64,000 nucleotides of DNA from an uncultured Eubacteriales bacterium (GTDB taxonomy: Bacteria > Bacillota > Clostridia > Oscillospirales > Acutalibacteraceae): assembly GCA_934445035.1 (NCBI GenBank), contig CAKSDI010000004.1, forward strand, positions 1-64,000. Direction: 5' to 3'. Position numbers and translations under genes: made by a program. Numbering within the stretch: the stretch's first letter is position 1; every line of letters begins with the position of its first letter. Shown here one piece after another: positions 23,492-30,587 of this stretch. The notes beneath the pieces are model-generated. The model searched no databases, was not told where the DNA came from, and saw only the letters and a list, made by a program, of their open reading frames with translations.

Positions 23492-23520
23492 TTGACAAAT
23501 ATTTCGCTTTATGGTAATAT
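23492..23520 (+). promoter_or_regulatory. Promoter of the tRNA cluster
   Basis: TTGACA (23492-23497), 17-bp spacer, TAATAT (23515-23520), 45 bases before the first tRNA. Confidence 0.75.
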
Positions 23521-23565
23521 TATGTTCGTCGCCGATAAGTTTGCATAGCAAATCAGCGAAGATGT

Positions 23566-23641
23566 GGGAGCATAGCTCAGCTGGGAGAGCATCTGCCTTA
23601 CAAGCAGAGGGTCATAGGTTCGAGCCCTATTGTTCCCACCA
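23566..23641 (+). tRNA. tRNA-Val (anticodon UAC)
   Basis: Acceptor GGGAGCA pairs with TGTTCCC; anticodon loop CTTACAA gives TAC; GGTTCGAGCC T arm; CCA encoded. Confidence 0.97.
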
Positions 23642-23646
23642 TTTTT

Positions 23647-23723
23647 GGCCTGGTAGTTCAGCTGGTTAGAACGCTAGCCTGTCACGCTAGAGGTCGTGGG
23701 TTCGATCCCCATCCAGGTCGCCA
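23647..23723 (+). tRNA. tRNA-Asp (anticodon GUC)
   Basis: Acceptor GGCCTGG with CCAGGTC; anticodon loop CTGTCAC gives GTC; CCA encoded. Confidence 0.97.
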
Positions 23724-23726
23724 TTT

Positions 23727-23802
23727 GCCTCTGTAGCTCAGTCGGTAGAGCAGGGGACTGAAAATCCCCGTGTCGTTGGTTCGATTCCGACCGGAGGCAC
23801 CA
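23727..23802 (+). tRNA. tRNA-Phe (anticodon GAA)
   Basis: Anticodon loop CTGAAAA between GGGGA and TCCCC gives GAA; acceptor GCCTCTG closes with the 3' end CCGGAGGC (one mismatch region), CCA encoded. Confidence 0.96.
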
Positions 23803-23810
23803 TTTAGTAT

Positions 23811-23886
23811 GCGGATTTAGCTCATCTGGTAGAGCGCAACCTTGCCAAGGTTGAGGTAGCGAGTTCGAGCCTCGTAATCCGCTCCA
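23811..23886 (+). tRNA. tRNA-Gly (anticodon GCC)
   Basis: Acceptor GCGGATT with AATCCGC; anticodon loop TTGCCAA gives GCC; discriminator T, CCA encoded. Confidence 0.97.
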
Positions 23887-23920
23887 TAGGGCGCTTAATT
23901 CCTTTAAGCGCCCTAATTTT
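23887..23920 (+). terminator. Terminator within the tRNA cluster
   Basis: AGGGCGCTTAA pairs with TTAAGCGCCCT around TTCCT, followed by AATTTT. It separates tRNA-Gly from tRNA-Cys. Confidence 0.75.
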
Positions 23921-23936
23921 AAGGAATAAAATATTC

Positions 23937-24010
23937 GGCACCATGGCCAAGCGGTAAGGCAGGGGCCTGCAAAGCCCTTATCCCCAGTTCGATTCTGGGT
24001 GGTGCCTCCA
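23937..24010 (+). tRNA. tRNA-Cys (anticodon GCA)
   Basis: Acceptor GGCACCA with TGGTGCC; anticodon loop CTGCAAA gives GCA; CCA encoded. Confidence 0.97.
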
Positions 24011-24011
24011 A

Positions 24012-24045
24012 AAATCCCGTTCACTTTAGTGAGCGGGATTTTACT
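24012..24045 (+). terminator. Terminator after tRNA-Cys
   Basis: AAATCCCGTTCACT pairs with AGTGAGCGGGATTT around TT. The following 24044-24160 holds imperfect inverted ACTTATT/AAGTAAT repeats and no gene. Confidence 0.8.
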
Positions 24046-24137
24046 TATTACTTATTACTTCTTCACTCTTAAATAAAATAAGGTTTGATACGGGATTTTT
24101 GGGAAGTAAAAAGTAATAGGTAAGAAGTAATAAGTTC
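24046..24137. repeat. Inverted arrays of ACTTATT-type short repeats
   Basis: TTATTACTTATTACTTCTTC on one side faces AAGTAAAAAGTAATAGG and AAGAAGTAATAAG on the other, so the segment can fold back on itself. A similar TTACTTATTACTTTTT tract lies at 33897-33919. Confidence 0.55.
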
Positions 24138-24167
24138 GGTGTCGGCTCCGCCGACGGATTTAATAAC

Positions 24168-24200
24168 ACCCGAGTTGTAAATCACAACCCGGGTGTTATT
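24168..24200 (-). terminator. Terminator of the 24196 XRE gene
   Basis: AACACCCGAGTTGT pairs with ACAACCCGGGTGTT (one mismatch) around AAATC; on the minus strand it overlaps the end of the XRE gene. Confidence 0.7.
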
Positions 24201-24402
24201 TTCCTTCATCTATATACTGCATAATATCTTCGACATTGCAATTTAAAATCCTGCAAAAGATCTCTATTGTATGCGTGCTGACGCTTTCGTTTCGCTTTAA
24301 TCTTGTGATTTGTGCAGGACTTATATTATACTTTTTTATAAGAGTATATTGTGTAATATTCTTTTCTTTCATTGTTTGCCACAGTCTGTCATAGGAAATC
24401 AT
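24196..24402 (-). CDS. Small XRE regulator paired with a membrane protein
   Basis: 68 residues. Cro/C1-type domain: LWQTMKEKNITQYTLIKKYNIS, recognition region PAQITRLKRNE, then IFCRILNCNVEDIMQYID: the YozG/Xre short type without the PDLPYPKR tail. GGAGG upstream of ATG 24402. The intergenic region to the divergent membrane-protein gene carries a consensus promoter with two related operator half-palindromes, so it probably represses that gene. Confidence 0.85.
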   Translation of the reverse strand: MISYDRLWQTMKEKNITQYTLIKKYNISPAQITRLKRNESVSTHTIEIFCRILNCNVEDIMQYIDEGK

Positions 24403-24418
24403 TTTTAAATCCTCCCTA

Positions 24419-24469
24419 TTGACATATTAACCGAATATGGTATATAATAACATTAACCAATATCGGTTA
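24419..24469 (+). promoter_or_regulatory. Promoter with twin operators for the membrane-protein gene
   Basis: TTGACA (24419-24424), 18-bp spacer, TATAAT (24443-24448). TTAACCGAATATGGTA (24427-24442) fills the spacer and TTAACCAATATCGGTTA (24453-24469) covers the start of transcription; both fit AACCGATATTGGTT-like palindromes. Expected to be bound by the XRE protein of 24196. Confidence 0.75.
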
Positions 24470-24502
24470 TTATTATTTATATAAATTATCAGGGGGAAAA
24501 AT

Positions 24503-24784
24503 ATGTTTGAAAATGTCGGAAGAAAAATCAAAATGCTTGCAAAAATTATGTGCGGAATAGGAATAGGCTTATCTGTTATTTTTGCAATAAGAATGTTTAC
24601 TTATGATGCCCGTTATTCCGTAGGAGTGAGATATCTTATACTTGGTGTTGTTTACTTGGTTATAGGCCCGCTTGTTTCGTGGATATCATCGCTTTTTATG
24701 TATGGTTTCGGAGAATTGATCGAAACAAATTCCATGATTGCAGAAACAAACACAACTATTGCATACAAGATTCAGAATAAGTAA
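24503..24784 (+). CDS. Small two-helix membrane protein, unknown function
   Basis: 93 residues. Two hydrophobic segments, about residues 11-28 (LAKIMCGIGIGLSVIFAI) and 40-67 (VGVRYLILGVVYLVIGPLVSWISS), a short charged loop between, and a polar C-terminal tail rich in Thr/Asn. Start ATG 24503 after AGGGGG. I do not recognise a named family. Its own tightly operated promoter and the divergent XRE gene suggest a regulated, perhaps toxic or stress-linked, membrane peptide; that is inference. Confidence 0.75.
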   Translation: MFENVGRKIKMLAKIMCGIGIGLSVIFAIRMFTYDARYSVGVRYLILGVVYLVIGPLVSWISSLFMYGFGELIETNSMIAETNTTIAYKIQNK

Positions 24785-24787
24785 GCC

Positions 24788-25061
24788 CAGACAATACAAT
24801 CAGAGTACAATGCTTTTTTGAAGAAACGGCTTAATTATCGACTTTGTTGCCCTCCGCTCACAATACGACAGTATTCTTCGGTCGGGCGCCGCGCCGCTAA
24901 ACAGTGCCGTTTTCTTAACATATCTTCGACTCATAGCGAGAAAATTTTTTTGATTATGAAGTCGAGGAATGCAGGAATACTGCCGTATTTCAAATGACGA
25001 GACAATATAATCGGACAAATTTTCCGCTATGAGAAGTGTTGTACTCTGATTGTATTGTCTA
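24788..25061 (-). mobile_element. MITE copy B (274 bp, full length, inverted relative to A)
   Basis: Begins CAGACAATACAATCAGAG and ends CTGATTGTATTGTCTA. The interior is the reverse complement of copy A. Left edge is CA rather than TA, so one flank has mutated. It sits between the membrane-protein stop codon and the AraC gene. Confidence 0.9.
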
Positions 25062-25100
25062 GGCATTTACTTAAAATATTTGAAAAAATAAGCAAAAATC

Positions 25101-25127
25101 CTATCACTTTTGTGATAGGATTTTTTA
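25101..25127. terminator. Terminator of the AraC-type gene
   Basis: AAATCCTATCAC pairs with GTGATAGGATTT around TTTT, next to the stop codon of the minus-strand gene. Confidence 0.75.
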
Positions 25128-25883
25128 AATATTAAATGTTTTGTTGCGCTTTGAATATTCACTAGGCGTAAATCCGGTTTTCTTTTTAAAAATACGGCAA
25201 AAATGATATTGATTGGTAAAACCGCACTGCAGAGCCACTGCGTTTATTTTCAAAAAATCGTCGCTCAAAAGCTGTTTTGCCTTATTAATTCGTATATCTA
25301 ACAAATATTGTTTCGGCGAAAGTTTATATGTTTCGGTAAATAATTTTCTTAAATAGATCTCGCTCACATTGCATTCTTTGGCTAAAGCGGAATTTGTAAG
25401 CCCCGGATCACCGAAATCTTTCTCAATAAGTTTTATTGCAGGAGTAAGTCTGTTGTTTGAAGCGTTATCAAGCAATATTCGGTGAAGGATATCATAAAAA
25501 ATACTCATTATTTCGGCTCTGTTTCCATCAAAAATGGACAGAGCTTTCATTTTTTCGTAATCCTTGATATAGCTTGCTGGATTATGAAGCGTAAATGAAA
25601 GAATTTCACTGCATTGAAAGTTAATGCAGTCAAAATTTATAACCGGGAATTTTCCGGTTTTATCGCCGTGCAGGGAATAATTTCCTCCTTTCGGCAGAAA
25701 TATGGCTTTGGTTTTATCGGACACTGTTTCTTTACCGCCGATCTTATAAGTGATCTGCCCGTCAATGCAGAATGAAAGACCGTAACTTTCCCGATCATAT
25801 ATCTCGGCATTTTTTCCTCGCGGCGACATAACGGTAAACATCTTTTTAATATCGGTTACAGTAATGTTTTTAAGTTCGTTCAT
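25125..25883 (-). CDS. AraC-family transcriptional regulator
   Basis: 252 residues. N-terminal cupin-like sensor (about 1-135) with SFCIDGQITYKIGGKETV and AIFLPKGGNYSLHG, then two HTH motifs: LTNSALAKECNVSEIYLRKLFTE (about 160-182) and INAVALQCGFTNQYHFCRIFKKKTGFTPSEY (about 210-240). It faces away from the AroD-like/MDR/SDR operon whose promoter lies 110 bases upstream of its start, so it is the likely activator of that operon, sensing the unknown substrate. GAGGT precedes the ATG. Confidence 0.92.
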   Translation of the reverse strand: MNELKNITVTDIKKMFTVMSPRGKNAEIYDRESYGLSFCIDGQITYKIGGKETVSDKTKAIFLPKGGNYSLHGDKTGKFPVINFDCINFQCSEILSFTLHNPASYIKDYEKMKALSIFDGNRAEIMSIFYDILHRILLDNASNNRLTPAIKLIEKDFGDPGLTNSALAKECNVSEIYLRKLFTETYKLSPKQYLLDIRINKAKQLLSDDFLKINAVALQCGFTNQYHFCRIFKKKTGFTPSEYSKRNKTFNI

Positions 25884-25994
25884 AATGCAGACCTCTTTTT
25901 TTATTACAGTTACATTATATATGGTTTGATTAAAAAATCAAGAGAAATACTCATAAATAGTATCAAAAACATCAAAACAGTATCGTTTTACACA

Positions 25995-26023
25995 TTGAGT
26001 AAAAGATGATTTGAATTTATAAT
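25995..26023 (+). promoter_or_regulatory. Promoter of the AroD-like operon
   Basis: TTGAGT (25995-26000), 17-bp spacer, TATAAT (26018-26023). Transcription would start near 26030, immediately before the MITE end remnant. Confidence 0.75.
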
Positions 26024-26033
26024 AAAAAAAGAT

Positions 26034-26050
26034 TAGACAATACAATCAGG
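26034..26050 (+). mobile_element. MITE end remnant supplying a ribosome-binding site
   Basis: TAGACAATACAATCAGG is identical to the MITE terminal repeat over 17 bases, then diverges into AGGAACTTAAATG. The terminal CAGG joins AGG to make the CAGGAGG ribosome site of the gene at 26061. Confidence 0.75.
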
Positions 26051-26060
26051 AGGAACTTAA

Positions 26061-26816
26061 ATGGGAAAAAGAAGTTTTTTTAATAAAGCGGCGCCGCTTA
26101 CCTGTATGGTGCAGGCGGATAATCCTGAAAGAATAAAAGAATTAATAAAAAAATCAATTCCGCAGGGAGCGGAAGCATTCGGAATGCAGTTTGAGCAAAT
26201 GGACGGAAAGTACAGAAAAGCCGAAGTTTATAAGGAACTTTTTTCTTATACGGAAGATAAGCCGGTATATGTAACAAATTACCGATATGCAAAAAACGAG
26301 GGCAAGAGCGACGGACAATTAGCTGACGAACTTCTCGAACTGGCCGACTGCGGCGCCGACCTATGCGATATTATGGGCGATTATTTCGATAAACAGCCCG
26401 ACGAAATTACATTTGACGAAACAGCGGTAAAAAAGCAGATGAATCTGATAGATAGATTACATAAGCGCGAGGCAAAGGTGTTGATGTCGACCCACATCAA
26501 TAAATTCATATCTGCAGATGAGGCGCTTAAAATTGCGCTTTCACACCAAAGCAGAAACGCTGATATTTCAAAAATAGTAGCAAACGCAGAAAATATGGAA
26601 CAGCAGATCGAGAATTTGAGAATAATAAACCTTTTGAAGAAAAAACTTAATATCCCTTTTTTATTTCTTTCAGGCGGGGAATGTAAAATTTTAAGAAGAA
26701 TAGGCGGAGAGATCGGCAACTGTATGTATTTATGCGTTTATGAATACGATAATTTCTCAACTTCTCAGCAACCGCTTTTAAAAGATCTGAAAGCAATAAG
26801 GGATAATATTAAATGA
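26061..26816 (+). CDS. Type I 3-dehydroquinate dehydratase-like protein
   Basis: 251 residues, TIM-barrel. Type I DHQases remove water from 3-dehydroquinate through a Schiff-base Lys. Visible: MSTHINKF with the catalytic His (about residue 138), ADISKIVANAENMEQ with the Schiff-base Lys (about 173), and the LFLSGGECKILRRIGGEIGNCM loop where E. coli AroD has MSMSKTGVISRLAGEVFG, with Arg kept. The usual N-terminal EWRVD block is altered (FGMQFEQMD, CDIMGDYF), so the substrate may differ from dehydroquinate. First gene of a three-gene operon with two oxidoreductases under an AraC-type regulator, suggesting catabolic rather than shikimate-pathway use. Confidence 0.8.
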   Translation: MGKRSFFNKAAPLTCMVQADNPERIKELIKKSIPQGAEAFGMQFEQMDGKYRKAEVYKELFSYTEDKPVYVTNYRYAKNEGKSDGQLADELLELADCGADLCDIMGDYFDKQPDEITFDETAVKKQMNLIDRLHKREAKVLMSTHINKFISADEALKIALSHQSRNADISKIVANAENMEQQIENLRIINLLKKKLNIPFLFLSGGECKILRRIGGEIGNCMYLCVYEYDNFSTSQQPLLKDLKAIRDNIK

Positions 26817-26832
26817 ACAGGAGAAGGATCTT

Positions 26833-27819
26833 ATGAAAGCAATACTTGTAAACGATGATAAAACATTAAGATGGGATAATGTGCCCGATCCGATCTTAGG
26901 CGAGGAAGACTGCCTTATTAAAATTGAGGCGGCGGCGATCAACCGCGCCGATTTAATGCAGCGAGAGGGCGATTATCCTCCGCCTCCGGGCTGTCCCGAA
27001 TGGATGGGGCTTGAAATAGCAGGAACGATAATTGATATAGCAGACGGCGCGAAAATGAGATCCGATTGGAAAATAGGCGATAAGGTCTGCGCGCTTTTAG
27101 GCGGCGGAGGGTATGCGGAATATGCGAATGTGAAATATGATATGCTTATGCCTGTGCCTGAAAACTGTTCCATGGAAGAGGCGGCGGCAATGCCGGAAGC
27201 ATTCGCCACGGCTTATCTGAATTTATTTACGGAGGGTAATATAAGTGCGGGGGACACACTTTTGATGAATGCGGGAGCGAGCGGGCTTGCAAGCGTTATA
27301 ATACCTTTGGCAAAAGCATTCGGAGTAAGGGTAATAACAACCGTGCTGACAGAAGAAACTGCAAACAATATAAAGCATTTAAATGCCGACCGCGTTGTGG
27401 TCACAACAAAAGAAGACATTACGGAAGTCTTGAAAGAAGAACTCGAAAACGGTCACGGCGTCGATGTTGCAATAGACTGTTTGGGCGGTGAAATAATGGG
27501 TAAGTGCATTCATTTTCTTAAGCACGGAGCACGCTGGATAATGATAGCGGCACTTGCCGGAGTTAAAACCGAAATAGATCTTAAAAACATTTATGTGAGA
27601 AATGTAAGAATAATCGGCAGCACATTGCGTTCAAAAACGCCTGCAAAAAAAGCTGAGATCCTTTCCGATCTGGTGCGTGATGTATGGCCGAAAGTATCTT
27701 CGGGAGAAATAAGACCGACAATTTACAAGGTTTTGCCGATAACCGAGGCGGAGGCGGCGCAGGACATTCTTTACCGCGGCGAAAATATCGGCAAGGTCGT
27801 TTTAACGGTTAATAAGTAA
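26833..27819 (+). CDS. Zinc-free MDR-family NAD(P)H:quinone oxidoreductase-like enzyme
   Basis: 328 residues. Quinone oxidoreductase/PIG3-like MDR protein: INRADLMQREGDYPPPPGCPEWMGLEIAGTI (about 39-70), LGGGGYAEY, catalytic-domain entry PEAFATAYLNLF, and a nucleotide-binding MNAGASGLASVIIPLAKAFG loop. The structural-zinc Cys cluster of alcohol dehydrogenases is absent. It follows the AroD-like gene by 16 bases, with AGGAGAAGG upstream. Within the operon it probably reduces or oxidises an intermediate from the AroD-like step. Confidence 0.88.
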   Translation: MKAILVNDDKTLRWDNVPDPILGEEDCLIKIEAAAINRADLMQREGDYPPPPGCPEWMGLEIAGTIIDIADGAKMRSDWKIGDKVCALLGGGGYAEYANVKYDMLMPVPENCSMEEAAAMPEAFATAYLNLFTEGNISAGDTLLMNAGASGLASVIIPLAKAFGVRVITTVLTEETANNIKHLNADRVVVTTKEDITEVLKEELENGHGVDVAIDCLGGEIMGKCIHFLKHGARWIMIAALAGVKTEIDLKNIYVRNVRIIGSTLRSKTPAKKAEILSDLVRDVWPKVSSGEIRPTIYKVLPITEAEAAQDILYRGENIGKVVLTVNK

Positions 27820-27843
27820 AAATAGTTAAAAGGAGTAAAAATT

Positions 27844-28602
27844 ATGACTTTCATAGGCAAAACGGCAATAGCCACCGGCGCCGCGTCAGGTATGGGGCTT
27901 TTATTTTCACAAAATTGGGCGGAGCTCGGCGGCAATATTATTATGTGTGATATCAATGAAACGGCACTTGCTAAAAAGTCCGAAGAGATCAATCAAAAGG
28001 GTAAAGGAAAAGCGGTATTTGTTCCTTGCGATGTGCGTGATTACAAGCAGGTATGCACTGCACGGGATAAGGCGGTAGAAATCTTCGGCAGCATTGATCT
28101 AATGTGTAATTTTGCGGGAGGAACGGCTGTGCGAATGCTGAAAGTTGCTCCCGAACTCGAATTCCCGGATATTCCCATTGAAGTTTACGATTGGGGAATT
28201 GATGTTAATCTTAAAGGGCAGTTCTATTTCGACCATGCCGTTATGAAACAAATGAGAGAGCAGAAAAGCGGACTTATTGTTAATATCGGCTCTATAACGG
28301 GTATGGAAGGCGACGGCAGAGGCGTAGACTACCCGACTGCAAAAAGCGGAGCAATGTTCGGACTGACAAAGTCACTGGCACAATACGGTTCTAAATACGG
28401 TGTGCGCTGTGTATGCGTATCTCCCGGGCCTGTCCTTACAAGGGAGGCTATGGCCAATATGCACACCTTAGTCGGCAGAGCCGCCGAACCTCAGGAAATA
28501 ATTGACCTTATTTTATTTATAGCCTCCGAAAAAGGGCGGTTTATTAACGGCGAAAACATTATGATCGACGGCGGAAGAAACGCCGCGCCGAGGAAATGCT
28601 GA
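27844..28602 (+). CDS. Short-chain dehydrogenase/reductase (SDR)
   Basis: 252 residues. TGAASGMG cofactor motif (about 11-18), CDINE acidic residue at the end of strand 2 pointing to NAD, NFAGG (NAG variant), catalytic Ser in INIGSITG-type block (VNIGSITGMEG), and YPTAKSG with Tyr/Lys. C-terminal GENIMIDGGRN. Third gene of the operon, 24 bases after the MDR gene with AGGAG upstream. Substrate unknown; a cyclic polyol such as quinate/shikimate or an inositol-like compound would fit the gene set. Confidence 0.92.
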   Translation: MTFIGKTAIATGAASGMGLLFSQNWAELGGNIIMCDINETALAKKSEEINQKGKGKAVFVPCDVRDYKQVCTARDKAVEIFGSIDLMCNFAGGTAVRMLKVAPELEFPDIPIEVYDWGIDVNLKGQFYFDHAVMKQMREQKSGLIVNIGSITGMEGDGRGVDYPTAKSGAMFGLTKSLAQYGSKYGVRCVCVSPGPVLTREAMANMHTLVGRAAEPQEIIDLILFIASEKGRFINGENIMIDGGRNAAPRKC

Positions 28603-28655
28603 AAACTTAACTTCCCTGCAAGCTCCAAGAAGACGGTAAACAGCGCTTGAAGTCC

Positions 28656-29996
28656 CTACATTCCCGAGCCGCGGGAAATTATTTCGCTCCAGATTATCGG
28701 ATCGACCGCTCCGCTCGGCTCTCTTCCGAGCTGTGCTTGCAAAACGGCGACCGCCGAAACTGTGGCGTCGTCGAAAACTCCGTTTACCGTAACTCTCGGC
28801 ACTGCGGGATCGTTTAGAGAGATATTGTTTATATTTTCCTGGATAAGTCTTACATCTTCGCCGGTATCGCCGAACGAAAGCGCTTTTCCCGGGTAAACTC
28901 TGCCGAGCAGCGTTTGGTAATCCCTCGGCAGGTCCGCTACGATACTGTTATACACCTCGGTCAGCTTGTTGAAAGTTGCCCTGCCGACAATGCCGTCGGG
29001 CGTTAAGCCGTATGTCTGCTGAAACGCTCTGACGGCGTTTTCTGTCTGCTCGTCATAAACTCCCGTAAGCGGAATAAAATCGATATTGTCGAAATAAAAG
29101 GAAATAAAGCTTAAATAATACTGCACTGTCCTTACCGCCTCGGCGACTGTGCCCGGGGTGAGCGCACGCGGATAAATTCTTGCCGCCTCGCTTATTGTAA
29201 GCCCCTCACTTGTAAGCTCGCTTAACTGCTTTACCCCTGCGTAGACCTCCTTTATTTTATACCAGGTCGATTTTCCGACAATGCCGTCGGGAGTTAAGTT
29301 AAAAATACGCTGAAAAGCCTTTACCGCTTCTTCCGTTGAGGCGTCAAAAGCCGCGTTCATATAAGGAATTTCGGGTATTGCGGGGTAATTTTTTCCTATA
29401 CGGTTTAATTGCAGTTTTATTCTGTAGACCTCTTCTAAAAAATCGCCCCTTTTAAGCGGAGTGCCGGGATAAGAGGGGATATTATCGGCAACGGGAGCGT
29501 CGGTAATTATATTTATATCGTCGCCGTAATAGAATTTTAAAATATCCAAGTAGGAATATCCGTTGTTCGCAAGCTCCACGCTCCCCCACTGCGAAAGACC
29601 GCTGCACTGCGTGCGCACGCCGTCGCAAAACTGCGCGAAAAGCGGCTCGATATTGCCGTCTCTTACGATGTAATTATTGAAAATATCGTCTACCAGCATA
29701 CTGATATTTAAAAAAGTTTCTCCGTTTTTTGTAAATGCGTGATCGTACTGCGTGGTGCTTGTTATATCGAAATCGTAACCGCGGCTGCGGTAATATTCGG
29801 TATAAACTCGGTTTAAGGTATAAGATATCTGCGCTAAAATATTGGCTCGCAGCGCCGCCTCGGGCCAGGTGGGGTAAATTTCGGAAGACGCGACATTTTT
29901 TATATATTCGTTAAACGGCACCGTGATATTTTCCGCCGCGCTCCCCGGCGCGCCCATATGTACGGTGATCGTCGTCGGTATTACAGGCAGATCCAC
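28656..29996 (-). CDS. SpoIID-like domain protein with three peptidoglycan-binding repeats
   Basis: 447 residues without a signal peptide. N-terminal part (about 15-165) resembles the SpoIID/LytB domain: ITVPFNEYIKNVASSEIYPTWPEAALRANILAQISY, ..TQYDHAF.., and CSGLSQWGSVELANNGYSYLDILKFYYGD. Then three PG_binding_1 repeats at about 180-255, 270-345 and 365-440, each with a (D)GIVGxxTxxK or equivalent centre. Such proteins act on or bind the spore cortex or cell wall in Clostridia; the missing signal peptide suggests cytosolic/spore-compartment location or non-classical export. GTG 29996 is best spaced to GGGAGG; GTG 30002 overlaps the upstream stop codon. Confidence 0.8.
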   Translation of the reverse strand: MDLPVIPTTITVHMGAPGSAAENITVPFNEYIKNVASSEIYPTWPEAALRANILAQISYTLNRVYTEYYRSRGYDFDITSTTQYDHAFTKNGETFLNISMLVDDIFNNYIVRDGNIEPLFAQFCDGVRTQCSGLSQWGSVELANNGYSYLDILKFYYGDDINIITDAPVADNIPSYPGTPLKRGDFLEEVYRIKLQLNRIGKNYPAIPEIPYMNAAFDASTEEAVKAFQRIFNLTPDGIVGKSTWYKIKEVYAGVKQLSELTSEGLTISEAARIYPRALTPGTVAEAVRTVQYYLSFISFYFDNIDFIPLTGVYDEQTENAVRAFQQTYGLTPDGIVGRATFNKLTEVYNSIVADLPRDYQTLLGRVYPGKALSFGDTGEDVRLIQENINNISLNDPAVPRVTVNGVFDDATVSAVAVLQAQLGREPSGAVDPIIWSEIISRGSGM

Positions 29997-29998
29997 AC

Positions 29999-30460
29999 TC
30001 ACACCTCCCTTTTGACAAGATCGACGGGAAGTATCGTTTCAATTCCGTTATAGATCTGAACAGGAAGATCGTCTGCCGGGACAAAGCCGGGGTGGAACAC
30101 CGATACATAATAAGTCGTATCAAAATCATCTTTTGTGGCGTAATCCTGCGTGTGCGTTGGCACCGGCGCCGGGAGCAGAATATCCTGCGCAATGCCCGAA
30201 TTATCGGTCACGCCGTTAAAATGCTCGGTGATAACACCGTTTCTGTCTGATCTCACGCTGACGCTCGCGTTTGAAACAGGCAGCGAGCCGTAAGCATAAG
30301 TTACCTGCACTTTAAGCCTGCCGTTTCCGTTTAATATGTTTTCAGTGTCAGGCTCTTTTTGAGAAACTGCCTGAACATCGGTTTTAACAGCCCTCTTTGA
30401 ATAATTTTTTGCCTGCGCGGCATAAAATTCGAGAGTGCTTTTATCAATGCCGTTTTCCAT
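29999..30460 (-). CDS. Small beta-sandwich (carboxypeptidase regulatory-like) protein
   Basis: 153 residues. After a polar N-terminal 50 residues, RLKVQVTYAYGSLPVSNASVSVRSDRNGVITEHFNGVTDNSGIAQDILLPAP looks like a CarboxypepD_reg/Ig-like fold, followed by YYVSVFHPGFVPADDLPVQIYNGIETILPVDL. It has no signal peptide, like its partner. Its stop codon lies against the start of the SpoIID-like gene, so the two are co-translated; probably a structural or adaptor partner of that protein. Start ATG 30460 with GAGGTGATT upstream. Confidence 0.65.
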   Translation of the reverse strand: MENGIDKSTLEFYAAQAKNYSKRAVKTDVQAVSQKEPDTENILNGNGRLKVQVTYAYGSLPVSNASVSVRSDRNGVITEHFNGVTDNSGIAQDILLPAPVPTHTQDYATKDDFDTTYYVSVFHPGFVPADDLPVQIYNGIETILPVDLVKREV

Positions 30461-30514
30461 AAAAAATCACCTCTTACCATTTTATTCAAAAGGGCAAAGG
30501 AGGTGAAAATCATA

Positions 30515-30544
30515 TTGACATAGACAATACTATCAGTGTATAAT
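30515..30544 (+). promoter_or_regulatory. Consensus promoter built across a MITE end
   Basis: TTGACA (30515-30520) lies just outside the MITE remnant; TATAAT (30539-30544) lies inside it at a place where intact copies have TACAAT or similar. Spacer 18 bp. It drives the glycosidase gene at 30588. Confidence 0.75.
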
Positions 30545-30574
30545 ACTTCTCATAGTGGAAAATTTGTCCGATAT
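30521..30574 (+). mobile_element. MITE end remnant D (about 54 bp)
   Basis: TAGACAATACTATCAGTG then TACTTCTCATAGTGGAAAATTTGTCCGAT follow the left end of copy A with a few changes, then stop. The other ~220 bp are missing. Confidence 0.85.
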
Positions 30575-30587
30575 GTAGGTGTTAAAA

